Made by a program: the position numbers and the translations under genes. Below the pieces are notes generated by a model. The model did not search any database, was not told where the DNA came from, and saw only the letters and a list, made by a program, of their open reading frames with translations. A stretch of DNA of 64,000 bases, taken from positions 62,001-126,000 of the forward strand of contig CANQJV010000002.1 of the NCBI GenBank assembly GCA_947624295.1, read 5' to 3'. Below, piece after piece: positions 35,077 to 44,900 of this stretch. This DNA comes from an uncultured Ruminococcus sp. (lineage in GTDB: Bacteria > Bacillota > Clostridia > Oscillospirales > Ruminococcaceae). Each line of letters opens with the position of its first letter. Position 1 is the stretch's first letter.

Positions 35077-36723
35077 GTGAGTAATTTGAAAAAAATATCA
35101 TTTATTTTAGGTATAATAATATGTGCTGTTTCCCTCGTGTCCTGCAGAAATGACAGCAAAGGTGACGGTACAGGTCATATGTACGATGTACCGTTACTCG
35201 GTAATCCTCAAAGCCTTGACCCGCAATTTGCCAATGACCCGTCATCTAATACGGTTATCAGAAATCTCTACAGCGGTTTGATGCAAATCGACAACAACGG
35301 GAATGTTGTCTGCTGTAACGCTGAAAGCTATACTGTTTCAGATGACGGTCTTATATATACTTTCAGGTTGAAAGATGATAATTTCTGGTTCTTTGATACA
35401 AATAATGATGATATAATTACAGAAGATGAGTATTTCCCGGTAACAGCGCAGGATTACGTTTTCGCATTACAGCGTGTCCTTGACCCTAAAATGAAATCAC
35501 CTTATGCAGAGGATTTTATTTGCATAATGGGTGCTTCGTCAGTGATTTACGGCGAAAAACCTGTCACTACAGCCGAAATACTCGCCGCAGACAGCCGTAC
35601 TCTTATGATAGTGCTTGAAAGACCAAATGCAGAGTTTCTGAATCTTATGGCATCTCCTGCCGCTTACCCTTGCAATGAGGAGTTTTTTAATTCCACAAAA
35701 GGCAGATACGGGCTTGACGATAAATCCGTTATGTCAAATGGTGCGTTTTACGTACGGCAATGGTTCTACGACGATTACGGCGATAACAATATCCTCTATA
35801 TGAAAAGAAATGATGCAAACTGGAGCGAAACTTTTGATATTGCGCCGTCATTCCTCAGTTTCACAATCGAAAGAAGTGAGGACGATATACGTGAACTTTT
35901 CAGGCAGGAAGAAATAGAATGCTTTACATCTGCTGACGCAAGCCTGTATAATACGGAAAAATATTCCGTGAACGCTGTCAGCGCAACAACTTTGGGACTT
36001 ATTTTCAATAAAGATAACAAACACTACTCAAACGGGAATTTGCGGAAAGCTCTCGCTCTTGCGATAAACAGGGATTTGCTTGATACTTCATCTGATAATG
36101 ATTTGCAGACCGCAGGAGGTATAATTCCGCCCGCAATAAAATTCCACGGCGAAATTTACAGGGAACTTGTTTCAGATAAACAGTTTTACTCCTACGATGA
36201 GGAAAAAGCTGTTGAATACCTTAATACAGCAAAAAAAGAATTGAAAACTGAAAATTTTGTTCCGGTTAAAATACTCGTGAACGCTGAAATTGTAAATTCC
36301 TCGTATCTGCAAACTATTGCTCAGCAATGGCAGGACGTTTTAGGCTTGAATGTGGGTATTGAGGACGTGACATCAGATGAATTCTATCAGCGTATCGAAA
36401 ACGGTGACTATACTATTGCACTTTACCCCGTAAAAGCAAAAAGTGCTGATATTATTTCCGTAATCCGTGAATTTGAAAAAACAAATTGCCTTGTAAATGC
36501 AATCCCTGAAGAAAAATTATCTCCGTCTCTGATGAGCAGTAACTCGGTTGACGAAATATTGCAGTCATATATTACAGCAGAAAAAACAATTGCAGATAGT
36601 AATCAGTTTATACCGCTGTTCTATAGAAATTCGTATCTTATAGCTTATAATGATAATGAACAGATAATATATGACCCGTTCACTGAATCAATTGACTACA
36701 GACTTGCTCTTAATTACGATTAA
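35077..36723 (+). CDS. Oligopeptide-binding lipoprotein (OppA-like, ABC solute-binding family 5)
   Basis: The 548-residue lipoprotein has a signal peptide with lipobox LVSC (Cys at about 23), then a family-5 solute-binding fold with PQSLDPQFANDPSSNTVIRN, VTAQDYVFALQRVLDP and LRKALALAINRDLL. Start GTG 35077 follows AGAAAGAA; TTG 35086 is an alternative. An EF-hand-like loop DTNNDDIITEDE lies at 35395-35430. No permease or ATPase gene is adjacent, so it is an orphan binding protein that must use components encoded elsewhere or act as a receptor. Confidence 0.88.
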   Translation: MSNLKKISFILGIIICAVSLVSCRNDSKGDGTGHMYDVPLLGNPQSLDPQFANDPSSNTVIRNLYSGLMQIDNNGNVVCCNAESYTVSDDGLIYTFRLKDDNFWFFDTNNDDIITEDEYFPVTAQDYVFALQRVLDPKMKSPYAEDFICIMGASSVIYGEKPVTTAEILAADSRTLMIVLERPNAEFLNLMASPAAYPCNEEFFNSTKGRYGLDDKSVMSNGAFYVRQWFYDDYGDNNILYMKRNDANWSETFDIAPSFLSFTIERSEDDIRELFRQEEIECFTSADASLYNTEKYSVNAVSATTLGLIFNKDNKHYSNGNLRKALALAINRDLLDTSSDNDLQTAGGIIPPAIKFHGEIYRELVSDKQFYSYDEEKAVEYLNTAKKELKTENFVPVKILVNAEIVNSSYLQTIAQQWQDVLGLNVGIEDVTSDEFYQRIENGDYTIALYPVKAKSADIISVIREFEKTNCLVNAIPEEKLSPSLMSSNSVDEILQSYITAEKTIADSNQFIPLFYRNSYLIAYNDNEQIIYDPFTESIDYRLALNYD

Positions 36724-36734
36724 AGAGTATTTCC

Positions 36735-36773
36735 CAAAAAAACGCATTCCCGTAAAGAGAATGCGTTTTTTTA
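36735..36773 (+). terminator. Intrinsic terminator of the OppA-like gene
   Basis: Stem AACGCATTC (36741-36749) / GAATGCGTT (36759-36767) flanked by A and T runs (AAAAAA...TTTTTTT), so it can work in both directions. Confidence 0.9.
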
Positions 36774-36934
36774 TACTAATTTCGTTCTAAAAAACGTGCA
36801 AGATTTGCGAATAGATTGTGCCTGTTACAAGGAAAAGTGACGAAGCCATACTAACGTATGTCGAGTTACTTTGACGCAGTAACAGGTGCGAGATAGTCGC
36901 AAAGATTGTCGTGTTTTTAGAATGAAATTAGTAT
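36773..36934. repeat. 162-bp imperfect palindromic element (MITE-like)
   Basis: The element begins ATACTAATTTCGTTCTAAAA and ends with the inverse TTTTAGAATGAAATTAGTAT. The outer 56-nt arms (36773-36828 and 36879-36934) are inverted copies with about 75 percent identity, both ending in CCTGTTAC inwards. The middle (36829-36878) is also palindromic around CATACTAACGTATG. There is no ORF. It sits between convergent genes and its right end touches the TetR stop codon. The core resembles the repeat at 14257. Confidence 0.8.
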
Positions 36935-37473
36935 CATTTGCCTTTGTGCATTTCGGTAATCGCACTTGAGAAATTTTCAATCACGTTGAATACGGAGTCA
37001 ACACTCTGGTCGTGATATTTGAAATATGTATAGTATCCGCCGTATATCAGAAATGTCATTGTCATTTTATTTTCAATACTCGGCTTGTAATCGGGATATG
37101 CAGTGTAGATTATTTTATACAGTTCCTTTTCAAGCAAATCTATAAAACTACTGCTTCTGTTACCCTCAAACAGAATTTTTATCAGCTGTTCGTTTGCAAC
37201 GAAAGTTTGTGTAAGTTCTTTTATGAAACTTTTGTTATTCCTGAAAATATTTTCAGGGTGTTCTATACCGTCAAGACAGCTTTGTACAACATCACGCTCA
37301 AGAGTTTCAGATAAATCGTAAATATCACTGTAGTGCAGATAAAAAGTAGCTTTGTTGATATTTGCAAGTTCAGTGAGCTCCTTGACCGTGATTTTTTCGA
37401 GCGGCTTTTTTGAGCGCAACTGCAAAAAAGCATTCCTGATAGCACATCTTGTTTTTTCAATTCGTAAATCCAT
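36934..37473 (-). CDS. TetR/AcrR-family regulator
   Basis: A 179-residue regulator. The N-terminal HTH (residues about 8-52) reads RCAIRNAFLQLRSKKPLEKI then TVKELTELANINKATFYLHY, a classical TetR recognition helix. The C-terminal part is helical and would bind a ligand. It is divergent from glgB with 185 bp between, in which an inverted repeat GACAATAGTT/AACTATTGTC lies. It probably represses its own promoter and possibly glgB. The stop codon lies at the end of the palindromic repeat. Confidence 0.9.
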   Translation of the reverse strand: MDLRIEKTRCAIRNAFLQLRSKKPLEKITVKELTELANINKATFYLHYSDIYDLSETLERDVVQSCLDGIEHPENIFRNNKSFIKELTQTFVANEQLIKILFEGNRSSSFIDLLEKELYKIIYTAYPDYKPSIENKMTMTFLIYGGYYTYFKYHDQSVDSVFNVIENFSSAITEMHKGK

Positions 37474-37535
37474 ATTATCACTTCCCCATTTATTATATAA
37501 ATTTTTAGACTTTTTTATACTGTAGTTGCTTAATC

Positions 37536-37579
37536 GACAATAGTTAAAAATTGCTTATTGAAAATTATAAACTATTGTC
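37536..37579. promoter_or_regulatory. Candidate TetR operator and divergent promoter region
   Basis: GACAATAGTT (37536-37545) and AACTATTGTC (37570-37579) are perfect 10-bp inverted repeats 24 bp apart. Downstream, TTGTCT (37575) and TATAAT (37596-37601) may form a glgB promoter with 15-bp spacing. A related half site AATAGTC lies at about 37602. Confidence 0.55.
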
Positions 37580-37658
37580 TTATAATATATTATAGTATAA
37601 TAATAGTCTTTTGTCAATATATTTTCAGTTAAAATTTTTTTAAGAAAAGGTGAATTTA

Positions 37659-39452
37659 ATGGATATTTACGGTTTCTATAAAGGCGATTGCTTTAACGCT
37701 TATGAATACCTCGGCGCACATATTGAAAACAGAGGGACAATGTTCAGGACGTACGCTCCGAATGCAATGAAAGTCTCTGTTATAGGCGATTTCAGCGGCT
37801 GGAAAGATTTACCTATGCTGCAAATTATGGACGGGAATTTCTATGAACTCTATTGCCCCGACGCAAAAGAAGGTATGCGCTATAAGTACAGGATTTACAA
37901 TAAAAAAGGCGATTTCATAGACCATTGTGACCCTTACGGCTACAGCAGTGAATTACGCCCCGGAACGTGTTCAGTTATACGCAGTCTTGATTATAAATTC
38001 CATGATACAAGGTGGCTGAATAAGCGTACAGACGGCAGGGATAAGCCTATGAATATATATGAAGTACATCTTGGTTCGTGGCGGAAACCTGAACAAAAAG
38101 AGGGTTGTGCTGAATGGTACAATTATTCCGAAATATCAGATGAGTTGATTAGTTATGTAAAAAAATATGGCTATAATTATATAGAATTTATGCCGTTGAG
38201 TGAACACCCTTGCGATGAATCGTGGGGGTATCAGATAACAGGTTTTTTTGCACCAACTTCACGTTACGGTACTCCGCAGCAGTTAATGGAACTCGTTGAC
38301 AAATGTCACAAAAATGATATAGGCGTTATAATGGATTTTGTACCGGTTCACTTCGCAGTTGACCACTACGGTCTAACAGAATACGACGGTACTAAGTTAT
38401 ATGAATACCCTGATGATTCAGCAGGATATAACGAGTGGGGAAGCCGTAACTTTATGCACTCAAAAGGCGAAGTGCGCTCATTTTTGCAGTCGTCAGCTGA
38501 TTATTGGCTGAATATGTACCATTTCGACGGCTTACGAATGGACGCAATAAGAAATATAATTTACTGGAACGGCGACGAACATCGTGGCGAAAATCATATA
38601 GCTATGAATTTCATAAGAAATCTGAACAGAGGTCTTAAACAACGTCACCCGTCAGCATTTTTAATAGCAGAAGATTCGTCAGCATATCCCCATGTAACTG
38701 AATCTCTTGAAAACGGCGGACTTGGATTTGATTATAAATGGGATTTAGGCTGGATGCACGATACACTTGAATATTTCCAGAGTTCACCAATGTACCGCAC
38801 TCGTGACTACCATAAACTTACTTTTTCAATGCTTTACTTTTACAGCGAAAGATTTATTATGCCGTTTTCTCATGACGAAGTCGTACACGGAAAAGCAACT
38901 ATTGTCCAGAAAATGAACGGGGATTATGATGACAAATTCCCTCAGGCAAAGGCAATGTATATGTATATGACTGTACACCCCGGTAAAAAATTAAACTTTA
39001 TGGGGAATGAATTCGGACAATTGCGTGAATGGGACGAAAAACGTGAACAGGATTGGGATATGCTGAAATACCCTGTACACGATTCTTTCCGTGAATATAT
39101 AAAAGCATTGAATATGATTTACCTGAAATACAACGCTTTGCACTATGATTACGACCCTCTTAATTTTGAATGGTCTGATTGTAATTCTGCTGACAGATGT
39201 GTGTACGCAATCCGCCGTAAAAGTGAACAGGGGCATATTTTAGCTGTTCTTAATTTTTCCGACTGGAATCAGAAAGACTATTCTGTTATAGTAGGGGACG
39301 ACTGGAAAGAAAAATTACTGCTTGATTCAGATGAATGCAAATACGGCGGTAATACTGTTGATGTGAAAAACAATTACACAAGAAACGGTGACAGGCTTAT
39401 TATGGATATTCCTGCATACAGCGGAAGAATATTTTTACTGAAAAAGAAATAA
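37659..39452 (+). CDS. glgB: 1,4-alpha-glucan branching enzyme
   Basis: GlgB introduces alpha-1,6 branches into glycogen. I use ATG 37659; the in-frame GTG at 37650 is part of the ribosome site AAAGGTGA. The 597-residue protein has an N-terminal CBM48 (FRTYAPNAMKVSVIGDFSGW), a GH13 barrel with YEVHLGSWR and DFVPVHFA, catalytic Asp295 (DGLRMDA), Glu338 (IAEDSSA) and Asp406 (FSHDEVVHGK), and a C-terminal beta domain. It is shorter than E. coli GlgB (about 730) because the extra N-terminal module is absent. No other glg gene is in the window. Confidence 0.95.
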   Translation: MDIYGFYKGDCFNAYEYLGAHIENRGTMFRTYAPNAMKVSVIGDFSGWKDLPMLQIMDGNFYELYCPDAKEGMRYKYRIYNKKGDFIDHCDPYGYSSELRPGTCSVIRSLDYKFHDTRWLNKRTDGRDKPMNIYEVHLGSWRKPEQKEGCAEWYNYSEISDELISYVKKYGYNYIEFMPLSEHPCDESWGYQITGFFAPTSRYGTPQQLMELVDKCHKNDIGVIMDFVPVHFAVDHYGLTEYDGTKLYEYPDDSAGYNEWGSRNFMHSKGEVRSFLQSSADYWLNMYHFDGLRMDAIRNIIYWNGDEHRGENHIAMNFIRNLNRGLKQRHPSAFLIAEDSSAYPHVTESLENGGLGFDYKWDLGWMHDTLEYFQSSPMYRTRDYHKLTFSMLYFYSERFIMPFSHDEVVHGKATIVQKMNGDYDDKFPQAKAMYMYMTVHPGKKLNFMGNEFGQLREWDEKREQDWDMLKYPVHDSFREYIKALNMIYLKYNALHYDYDPLNFEWSDCNSADRCVYAIRRKSEQGHILAVLNFSDWNQKDYSVIVGDDWKEKLLLDSDECKYGGNTVDVKNNYTRNGDRLIMDIPAYSGRIFLLKKK

Positions 39453-39511
39453 TTAACTTGAAATTCAGCAACTGAAAAATATGTTGCCGGATTTGCTTAT
39501 ATAAAATAACA

Positions 39512-39549
39512 AAAAAGGCGTTCCGCATATCACGGAACGCCGTTATTTT
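39512..39549. terminator. Bidirectional terminator between glgB and the regulator
   Basis: GGCGTTCCG (39517-39525), loop CATATCA, CGGAACGCC (39533-39541), flanked by AAAAAA and TTATTTTT. The last codons of the minus-strand regulator lie within the stem. Confidence 0.85.
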
Positions 39550-41746
39550 TAGCGTTTGTACGGTATTCGGACGGCGAAATGCCTACAGATGTCCTGAATT
39601 GCCTTGCAAAGTAGTTATATGAGGAATATCCGCATTCTTTCGCTATGTCCGTGACGGTTATATCAGTCGTTTCAAGGAGTTCTTTTGCTTTTTCGATACG
39701 GAATATTATCATTTCCTCGATGATACTTTTACCAAAATATGATTTGTATATTTTTTGCAGGTAACTTTTACTTAAATAGAGATTTTTGGCGATTTCATCT
39801 ATATTCCACGGAAGTTCAGGGTTTTTCATAATTTTACTGCGGAGCATACATAATTTTTCAAAATGCGGATTCAGATTATTTTCGGAAATGTTATAGTTGT
39901 ATATCCTGTTTACTGAAGCTCTGTGCATAGAATCACTGATACATATTTTCTGATTGACTTCACCGCTGTAAAGCCCTGCTACAAAATCAATATTACAGTT
40001 TTCGTCAGCGGAAAATTGCGTTCCCCTGATTTTATTCACAAGTTCGGGGATAATCTCATCATTACGATTGTTGGCTGTTGTGATGATACAAAATGTATCG
40101 TCAGCCCAAAAACCGCATATTTCACCGGATTTCGCAATTTCCCTGAGAAATCCCGCAAAATGTGCAGTTATTTCAAGACATTTCTTTTCACCGCTTTTGA
40201 AATATATTTTACTAAGACCTGTAAGCTGAATACGAATAAAATTAACTGATATACCTTGCCCGTCAAGTGTTTTAACCATATCCGTGAAAACTTTTTCAAT
40301 GCCTGCCCTGTTGAGTAAATGCGTATTTTCGTCGTATATTGCAGTATTTCTTGTGTTCGCTGATATATTGCTGGATATTGATTTTATACGGAGATGTTCA
40401 AGAGAAAAATTCACATTATTCAGCCAATATAAGTACGGTTTGCTGAAACTCATGGGTTCTTTGCCGAACGATAAGGCACTATAGCCGAAAAATTTGTTAT
40501 TATAGTGCAATGGTGAAATGTAATACGCACATGGGTATGGCAGATTCTGATTAAAAGCAGGGATAATTTCGGACGAACTGAAATATTCACCTGAAATATC
40601 TTTTCTTTTTACTTCTGATTTGGACATGATAATTTTCACATCGTCACCGTTCCTGAAAGTAAGGCTTTCCTCTGATTCAAGATATTTCCTTGTGAGGCAT
40701 ATTTCAAGGCGTTTCATCTTATATATATAATATGTGTAATTGTCAAGGCGGTCAGCAAAATCAGCTATATTGTCAGTATTCGATATGTCAAAAAGCATAT
40801 CACGGTTAAGAATATCAGTTTCAAGGCGTGAATTTACCTTGTTTTTTCTTGTAATGCTTTTGTCTGTATGGATTTCCTGACTACAGCCGCAACTGCACCC
40901 GAATATGATTCCGCCATTATTATTGAGTATTTTGCTTGATATTTTGCCTGTAATTATCCTGTAAAGCCGTCTGAAAGATTCCGCACCAAGCTGGAAATTA
41001 GGTCTGCTGAATGTAGTTATTGACGGGGAATTATTTTTAGCATCTTCCGTATTGTCGTACCCTGTAACAGCTATATCTTCAGGGACTTTTATTCCGCTGT
41101 TTATAAGGCGTTCTATGAGTACTATAGCAGAATGGTCATTCCCACACACAACAGCATCAGGTTTTTCAATTTCATTGTTGATGATTCTGTCAGCAAGTGC
41201 TTTTGCGGCATCTTCCCAGAAATCACCATAAATACAGCTTTTGCGGTCGTAATAAAGTCCGTGTTTTTTCATCGAAATTTTGTAGCCGTTCAGGCGTTCG
41301 TAAGATACAAATGCATTTTTAGGTCCTGTAAGGCAGTAGATTTTATTACACCCGTGTACGTCAATCAAATGGTCTGTAATTTGTTCGAATGCAGAACAAT
41401 CGTCAATAGCAGTTGATTCAAAACGTTCGTGGTCAGGGGAATCAAGCAGCATTACAGGCTTTTCTGAACTCTCAAGCAGGCGGTCAATATAGTTTATAAT
41501 TTTCTCATTGCAAAAAGTATTTCTTTCGTATAAAAAGCCGTCAAATTTATCGGACAAAATAAGTTCAAATATTTTCTTATCGTACTCTTTTTGCGGAGTG
41601 TCAAGCGAAAAATTATGTGTTGCTGTAAGTACAGCGATATTGCAGTTACTTTTGAATGCCTGCGTGATTATTCCCTTCAGGATTTCCTCCTGAAAATCAA
41701 AGTGGCACGATGTTATGACAACACCTATAAGCAGTCTTTTTTTCAA
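39530..41746 (-). CDS. Three-part regulator: LacI-type sugar-binding domain, degenerate GGDEF, AraC HTH
   Basis: A 738-residue cytoplasmic regulator. Residues 1-275 are a LacI/XylR-type periplasmic-binding-protein fold without the N-terminal LacI HTH (RLLIGVVITSCHFDFQEEIL, EDIAVTGYDNTED, TTFSRPNFQLG). A CSCGCS motif follows. Residues about 300-460 look GAF-like (AYYISPLHYNNKFFGYSALS). Residues about 470-620 match a GGDEF domain (ENTHLLNRAGIEKVF), but the active site is GFWADDTF, so cyclase activity is unlikely. The C-terminus is an AraC HTH (IDEIAKNLYLSKSYLQKIY, VTDIAKECGYSSYNYFARQF). Start TTG 41746 with AAAGGAGG upstream. It is divergent from the PL11 lyase, its likely target. Confidence 0.88.
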   Translation of the reverse strand: MKKRLLIGVVITSCHFDFQEEILKGIITQAFKSNCNIAVLTATHNFSLDTPQKEYDKKIFELILSDKFDGFLYERNTFCNEKIINYIDRLLESSEKPVMLLDSPDHERFESTAIDDCSAFEQITDHLIDVHGCNKIYCLTGPKNAFVSYERLNGYKISMKKHGLYYDRKSCIYGDFWEDAAKALADRIINNEIEKPDAVVCGNDHSAIVLIERLINSGIKVPEDIAVTGYDNTEDAKNNSPSITTFSRPNFQLGAESFRRLYRIITGKISSKILNNNGGIIFGCSCGCSQEIHTDKSITRKNKVNSRLETDILNRDMLFDISNTDNIADFADRLDNYTYYIYKMKRLEICLTRKYLESEESLTFRNGDDVKIIMSKSEVKRKDISGEYFSSSEIIPAFNQNLPYPCAYYISPLHYNNKFFGYSALSFGKEPMSFSKPYLYWLNNVNFSLEHLRIKSISSNISANTRNTAIYDENTHLLNRAGIEKVFTDMVKTLDGQGISVNFIRIQLTGLSKIYFKSGEKKCLEITAHFAGFLREIAKSGEICGFWADDTFCIITTANNRNDEIIPELVNKIRGTQFSADENCNIDFVAGLYSGEVNQKICISDSMHRASVNRIYNYNISENNLNPHFEKLCMLRSKIMKNPELPWNIDEIAKNLYLSKSYLQKIYKSYFGKSIIEEMIIFRIEKAKELLETTDITVTDIAKECGYSSYNYFARQFRTSVGISPSEYRTNAKNNGVP

Positions 41747-41892
41747 GGCGTACCTCCTTTATTTTATATGATTACAACAGATTTCGTTATATATGTACTA
41801 TTATATCATATTATTACATAAAATGCAAGATTAAATTGAACATATTTTGCCGGAAAGTAAAAATAATCTTTTTAATAAGATATAATAATTCA

Positions 41893-41921
41893 TTGCCAAA
41901 TATGAAAAAATTGTGTATAAT
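41893..41921 (+). promoter_or_regulatory. Promoter of the PL11 lyase gene
   Basis: TTGCCA (41893-41898), 17-bp spacer, TATAAT (41916-41921). A second TATAAT lies at 41881. The 209-bp divergent gap is otherwise AT-rich; I see no clean operator. Confidence 0.7.
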
Positions 41922-41955
41922 AATATTGATGTAATAAATTTAAGGGGGATGTTTT

Positions 41956-44900
41956 ATGAAATTAAACCTAAAACGTGCTGTTTCCGCAATGTCTGCTATG
42001 ATAATTGCCTCAACTACTGTCGCTGTTCCGAAAGCTGTTGAGAATTTTTCGGCAAATGCAGCATCAAATGTAATGCTTGAGTACCTTAACAGAGGAATTT
42101 CAGCAGTCAATACCAGAAACGGAATGCTTGTAAGCTGGCGTTACCTTGCGAACGATGACGATAATGCAGTATATAAACTGTATCGTGACGGTTCACTTGT
42201 GTACACAAGCGAGGCAGGTCAGTCAACCTGCTATCTCGATAAGGAGGGAAGCGCATCTTCAAAATATCGTGTAGATACGCTTTCAGGCGGGAAAGTTGTC
42301 GGTTCGGAGGAATGTAAACTCATTTCAGATAATGCGTACTTTGATATTCCCATGACACCGCCGACAAGTTCAGATTGCTCCTACAGCCCGAATGATATGT
42401 CTGTAGGCGATATTGACGGTGACGGTCAATATGAACTTTTTGTTAAATGGGACCCGTCAAATTCAAAAGATAACTCTCAGAAAGGTAAAACAGGCAATGT
42501 TTTTATTGATTGCGTAAGGCTTGACGGCACAAGAGTATGGAGAATTGATTTAGGTAAAAATATCCGTGCAGGTGCGCATTATACGCAATTTTACGTTGCG
42601 GATTTTGACCTTGACGGTAAAGCTGAAATGACTTGCAAGACTGCTGATGGAACAGTTGACGGTACAGGCAAAGTAATAGGCGATGCATCGAAAGATTACA
42701 GAAATTCAAGCGGATATATTCTTTCAGGTCCTGAATATTACACACTTTTTGACGGTGCGACAGGTGCAGCACTTGATACTGTTGACTACGTACCCCAGAG
42801 AGGTGAAGTATCAAAGAAAACATGGGGCGATGATTACGGAAACCGTGTTGACAGATTCTGGGGTTCTGTTGCGTATGTTGACGGCGTTCACCCTTGTGTA
42901 ATAACGGGACGTGGCTATTATACAAGAATGAGTGCGACTTGCTACGGCGTTGAAAATAAAAAACTCGTTCAGAAATGGGCATTTGATACGGGACATAATT
43001 CGTCTGCCGCAGGATATGGCGACGGTAACCATAACAGTATGCCTGCTGACGTTGACGGCGACGGTAAACAGGAAATCGTAACAGGTTCAAGCTGTATTGA
43101 TGATAACGGTAAAATTCTCTGGAATACAGACCAGGGTCACGGCGATGCAATGCACCTTGCTGATTTAGACCCGACAAGAGAAGGTCTTGAGTTATGGATT
43201 TGTCACGAGGAAAGTAAATCAGGTTTTGGCGTAAGTTATATAGATGCTAAAACAGGTGAAATTATTTTCCACGATAACGGCTCTAAAGATACAGGAAGAT
43301 GTGCTGCCGATAACATATGGACAGGTAACCCCGGAGCTGAAATGTGGGGAAATGGTAACGACGTTAAGAATGTAAAAGGCGAACTGCTTTCGTGCAGAAG
43401 ACCGTCTATCAACTTCTTCAGCTATTGGGACGGCGACCTTGAGCGTGAACTCCTTGACGGCTCAACAGATTCGCCTGCAACAATTACAAAGATGAAAGAG
43501 GACGGAACTCTCACACAACTCCTCTCAACAGACGGCTATTATACCTGCAATACTACTAAAGGAACGCCTTGCCTTTCAGCTGATATTTTCGGTGACTGGC
43601 GTGAGGAACTCATTGTTCGTGCAGCTGACAGTAAGTCGGTAAGAGTTTATTGCACACCGTATGATACAGATTACAGAATAACAACGCTTATGCACGATGC
43701 ACAATACAGAATGCAGGTATCTTCGCAGAATACCGCTTATAACCAGCCTCCGCACCCGAGCTTCTTCTTAGGTACAGGGTACGATTTACCGGCAAGACCG
43801 ACAGATACTGTAAATACAAACGGTGTTGTTGCAACTCCCTCAAAACAGGGTGCTGAAGTTAATACAAAATACAAATACAAGATAAAGAACAAAAACAGCG
43901 GACTTTACCTTGAAGTTGCCGATTCAAAGGCTGAAAACGGCGCAAATGTACAGCAGGGTACAACAGGCGCAATGAACTGGACTTTTGTTGAATCCGAAAC
44001 TCCCGGATATTATTACATTTACTCCGAACTTGGCGACGGTAAAACATTCCTGCTTGATATTGACTACGGTAAAACTGAAAACGGTACAAATATAGGCATT
44101 TACGGTAATACAGACAGTGACGCTCAGCTTTTCAAACTCGTTGACAATGGTGACGGTACATATGCAATCTGCACAAAAGTTACAAATGATGGAAGCGGTA
44201 TAGGCGTAACATCAGGTTCAAAAGAAAACGGTGCAAACGTTATTGAGTGGGAATGCAATGACAGCGATGACCAGAAATGGATTCTTGAAATCAGTATCGA
44301 TAAACTTAACGGCAAATTGATAAAAGATTTAGCTGTAAAAGATTTAGATAACTACCAGAACTGGAAAATCGATGATTCAGCAGAAACAGGCGACCTTGTT
44401 TTCGGTGACCGTGATGTGACATATTTGTCAATTCCTGAATCGCTTATCGGTGCGGAAATGATACAGACAGCTTGCGATTCAAAGAACAGCAAGGAAGATT
44501 TAGCTGAATTTACATCAGATAAGGATATTACAGTATACGTTGCAATCGATACACGTGTAGAAAGTTCAATGGGTACTGTTCCGGAATGGCTGAAAGACTG
44601 GACAAAAACAGGCGAACAGGCTACAAACAGCGGAGATGTGACATTTGACATTTATGAGAAATCATATAAAGCAGGTGAAAAAGTTACTCTTGGTGCAAAC
44701 AGTACAAATTACAACGTTGTAAACTACACAGTTTTTGTGAAAGAATCCAAAACTGAACCTGTTGAAGCAACGACAGTACCAACAACTGCACAGCCGACTG
44801 TTTCGACAACAACTACTACAGTAACTACTACCGTAACAGAAACGCCGGTAAAATCAAATATCGGTGATGCAAATGAGGACGGTGTTATCAATATGGCTGA

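Noticed and set aside
39530-41746. Active diguanylate cyclase
   Set aside because: The GGDEF signature is replaced by GFWADDTF, so key catalytic residues are missing.
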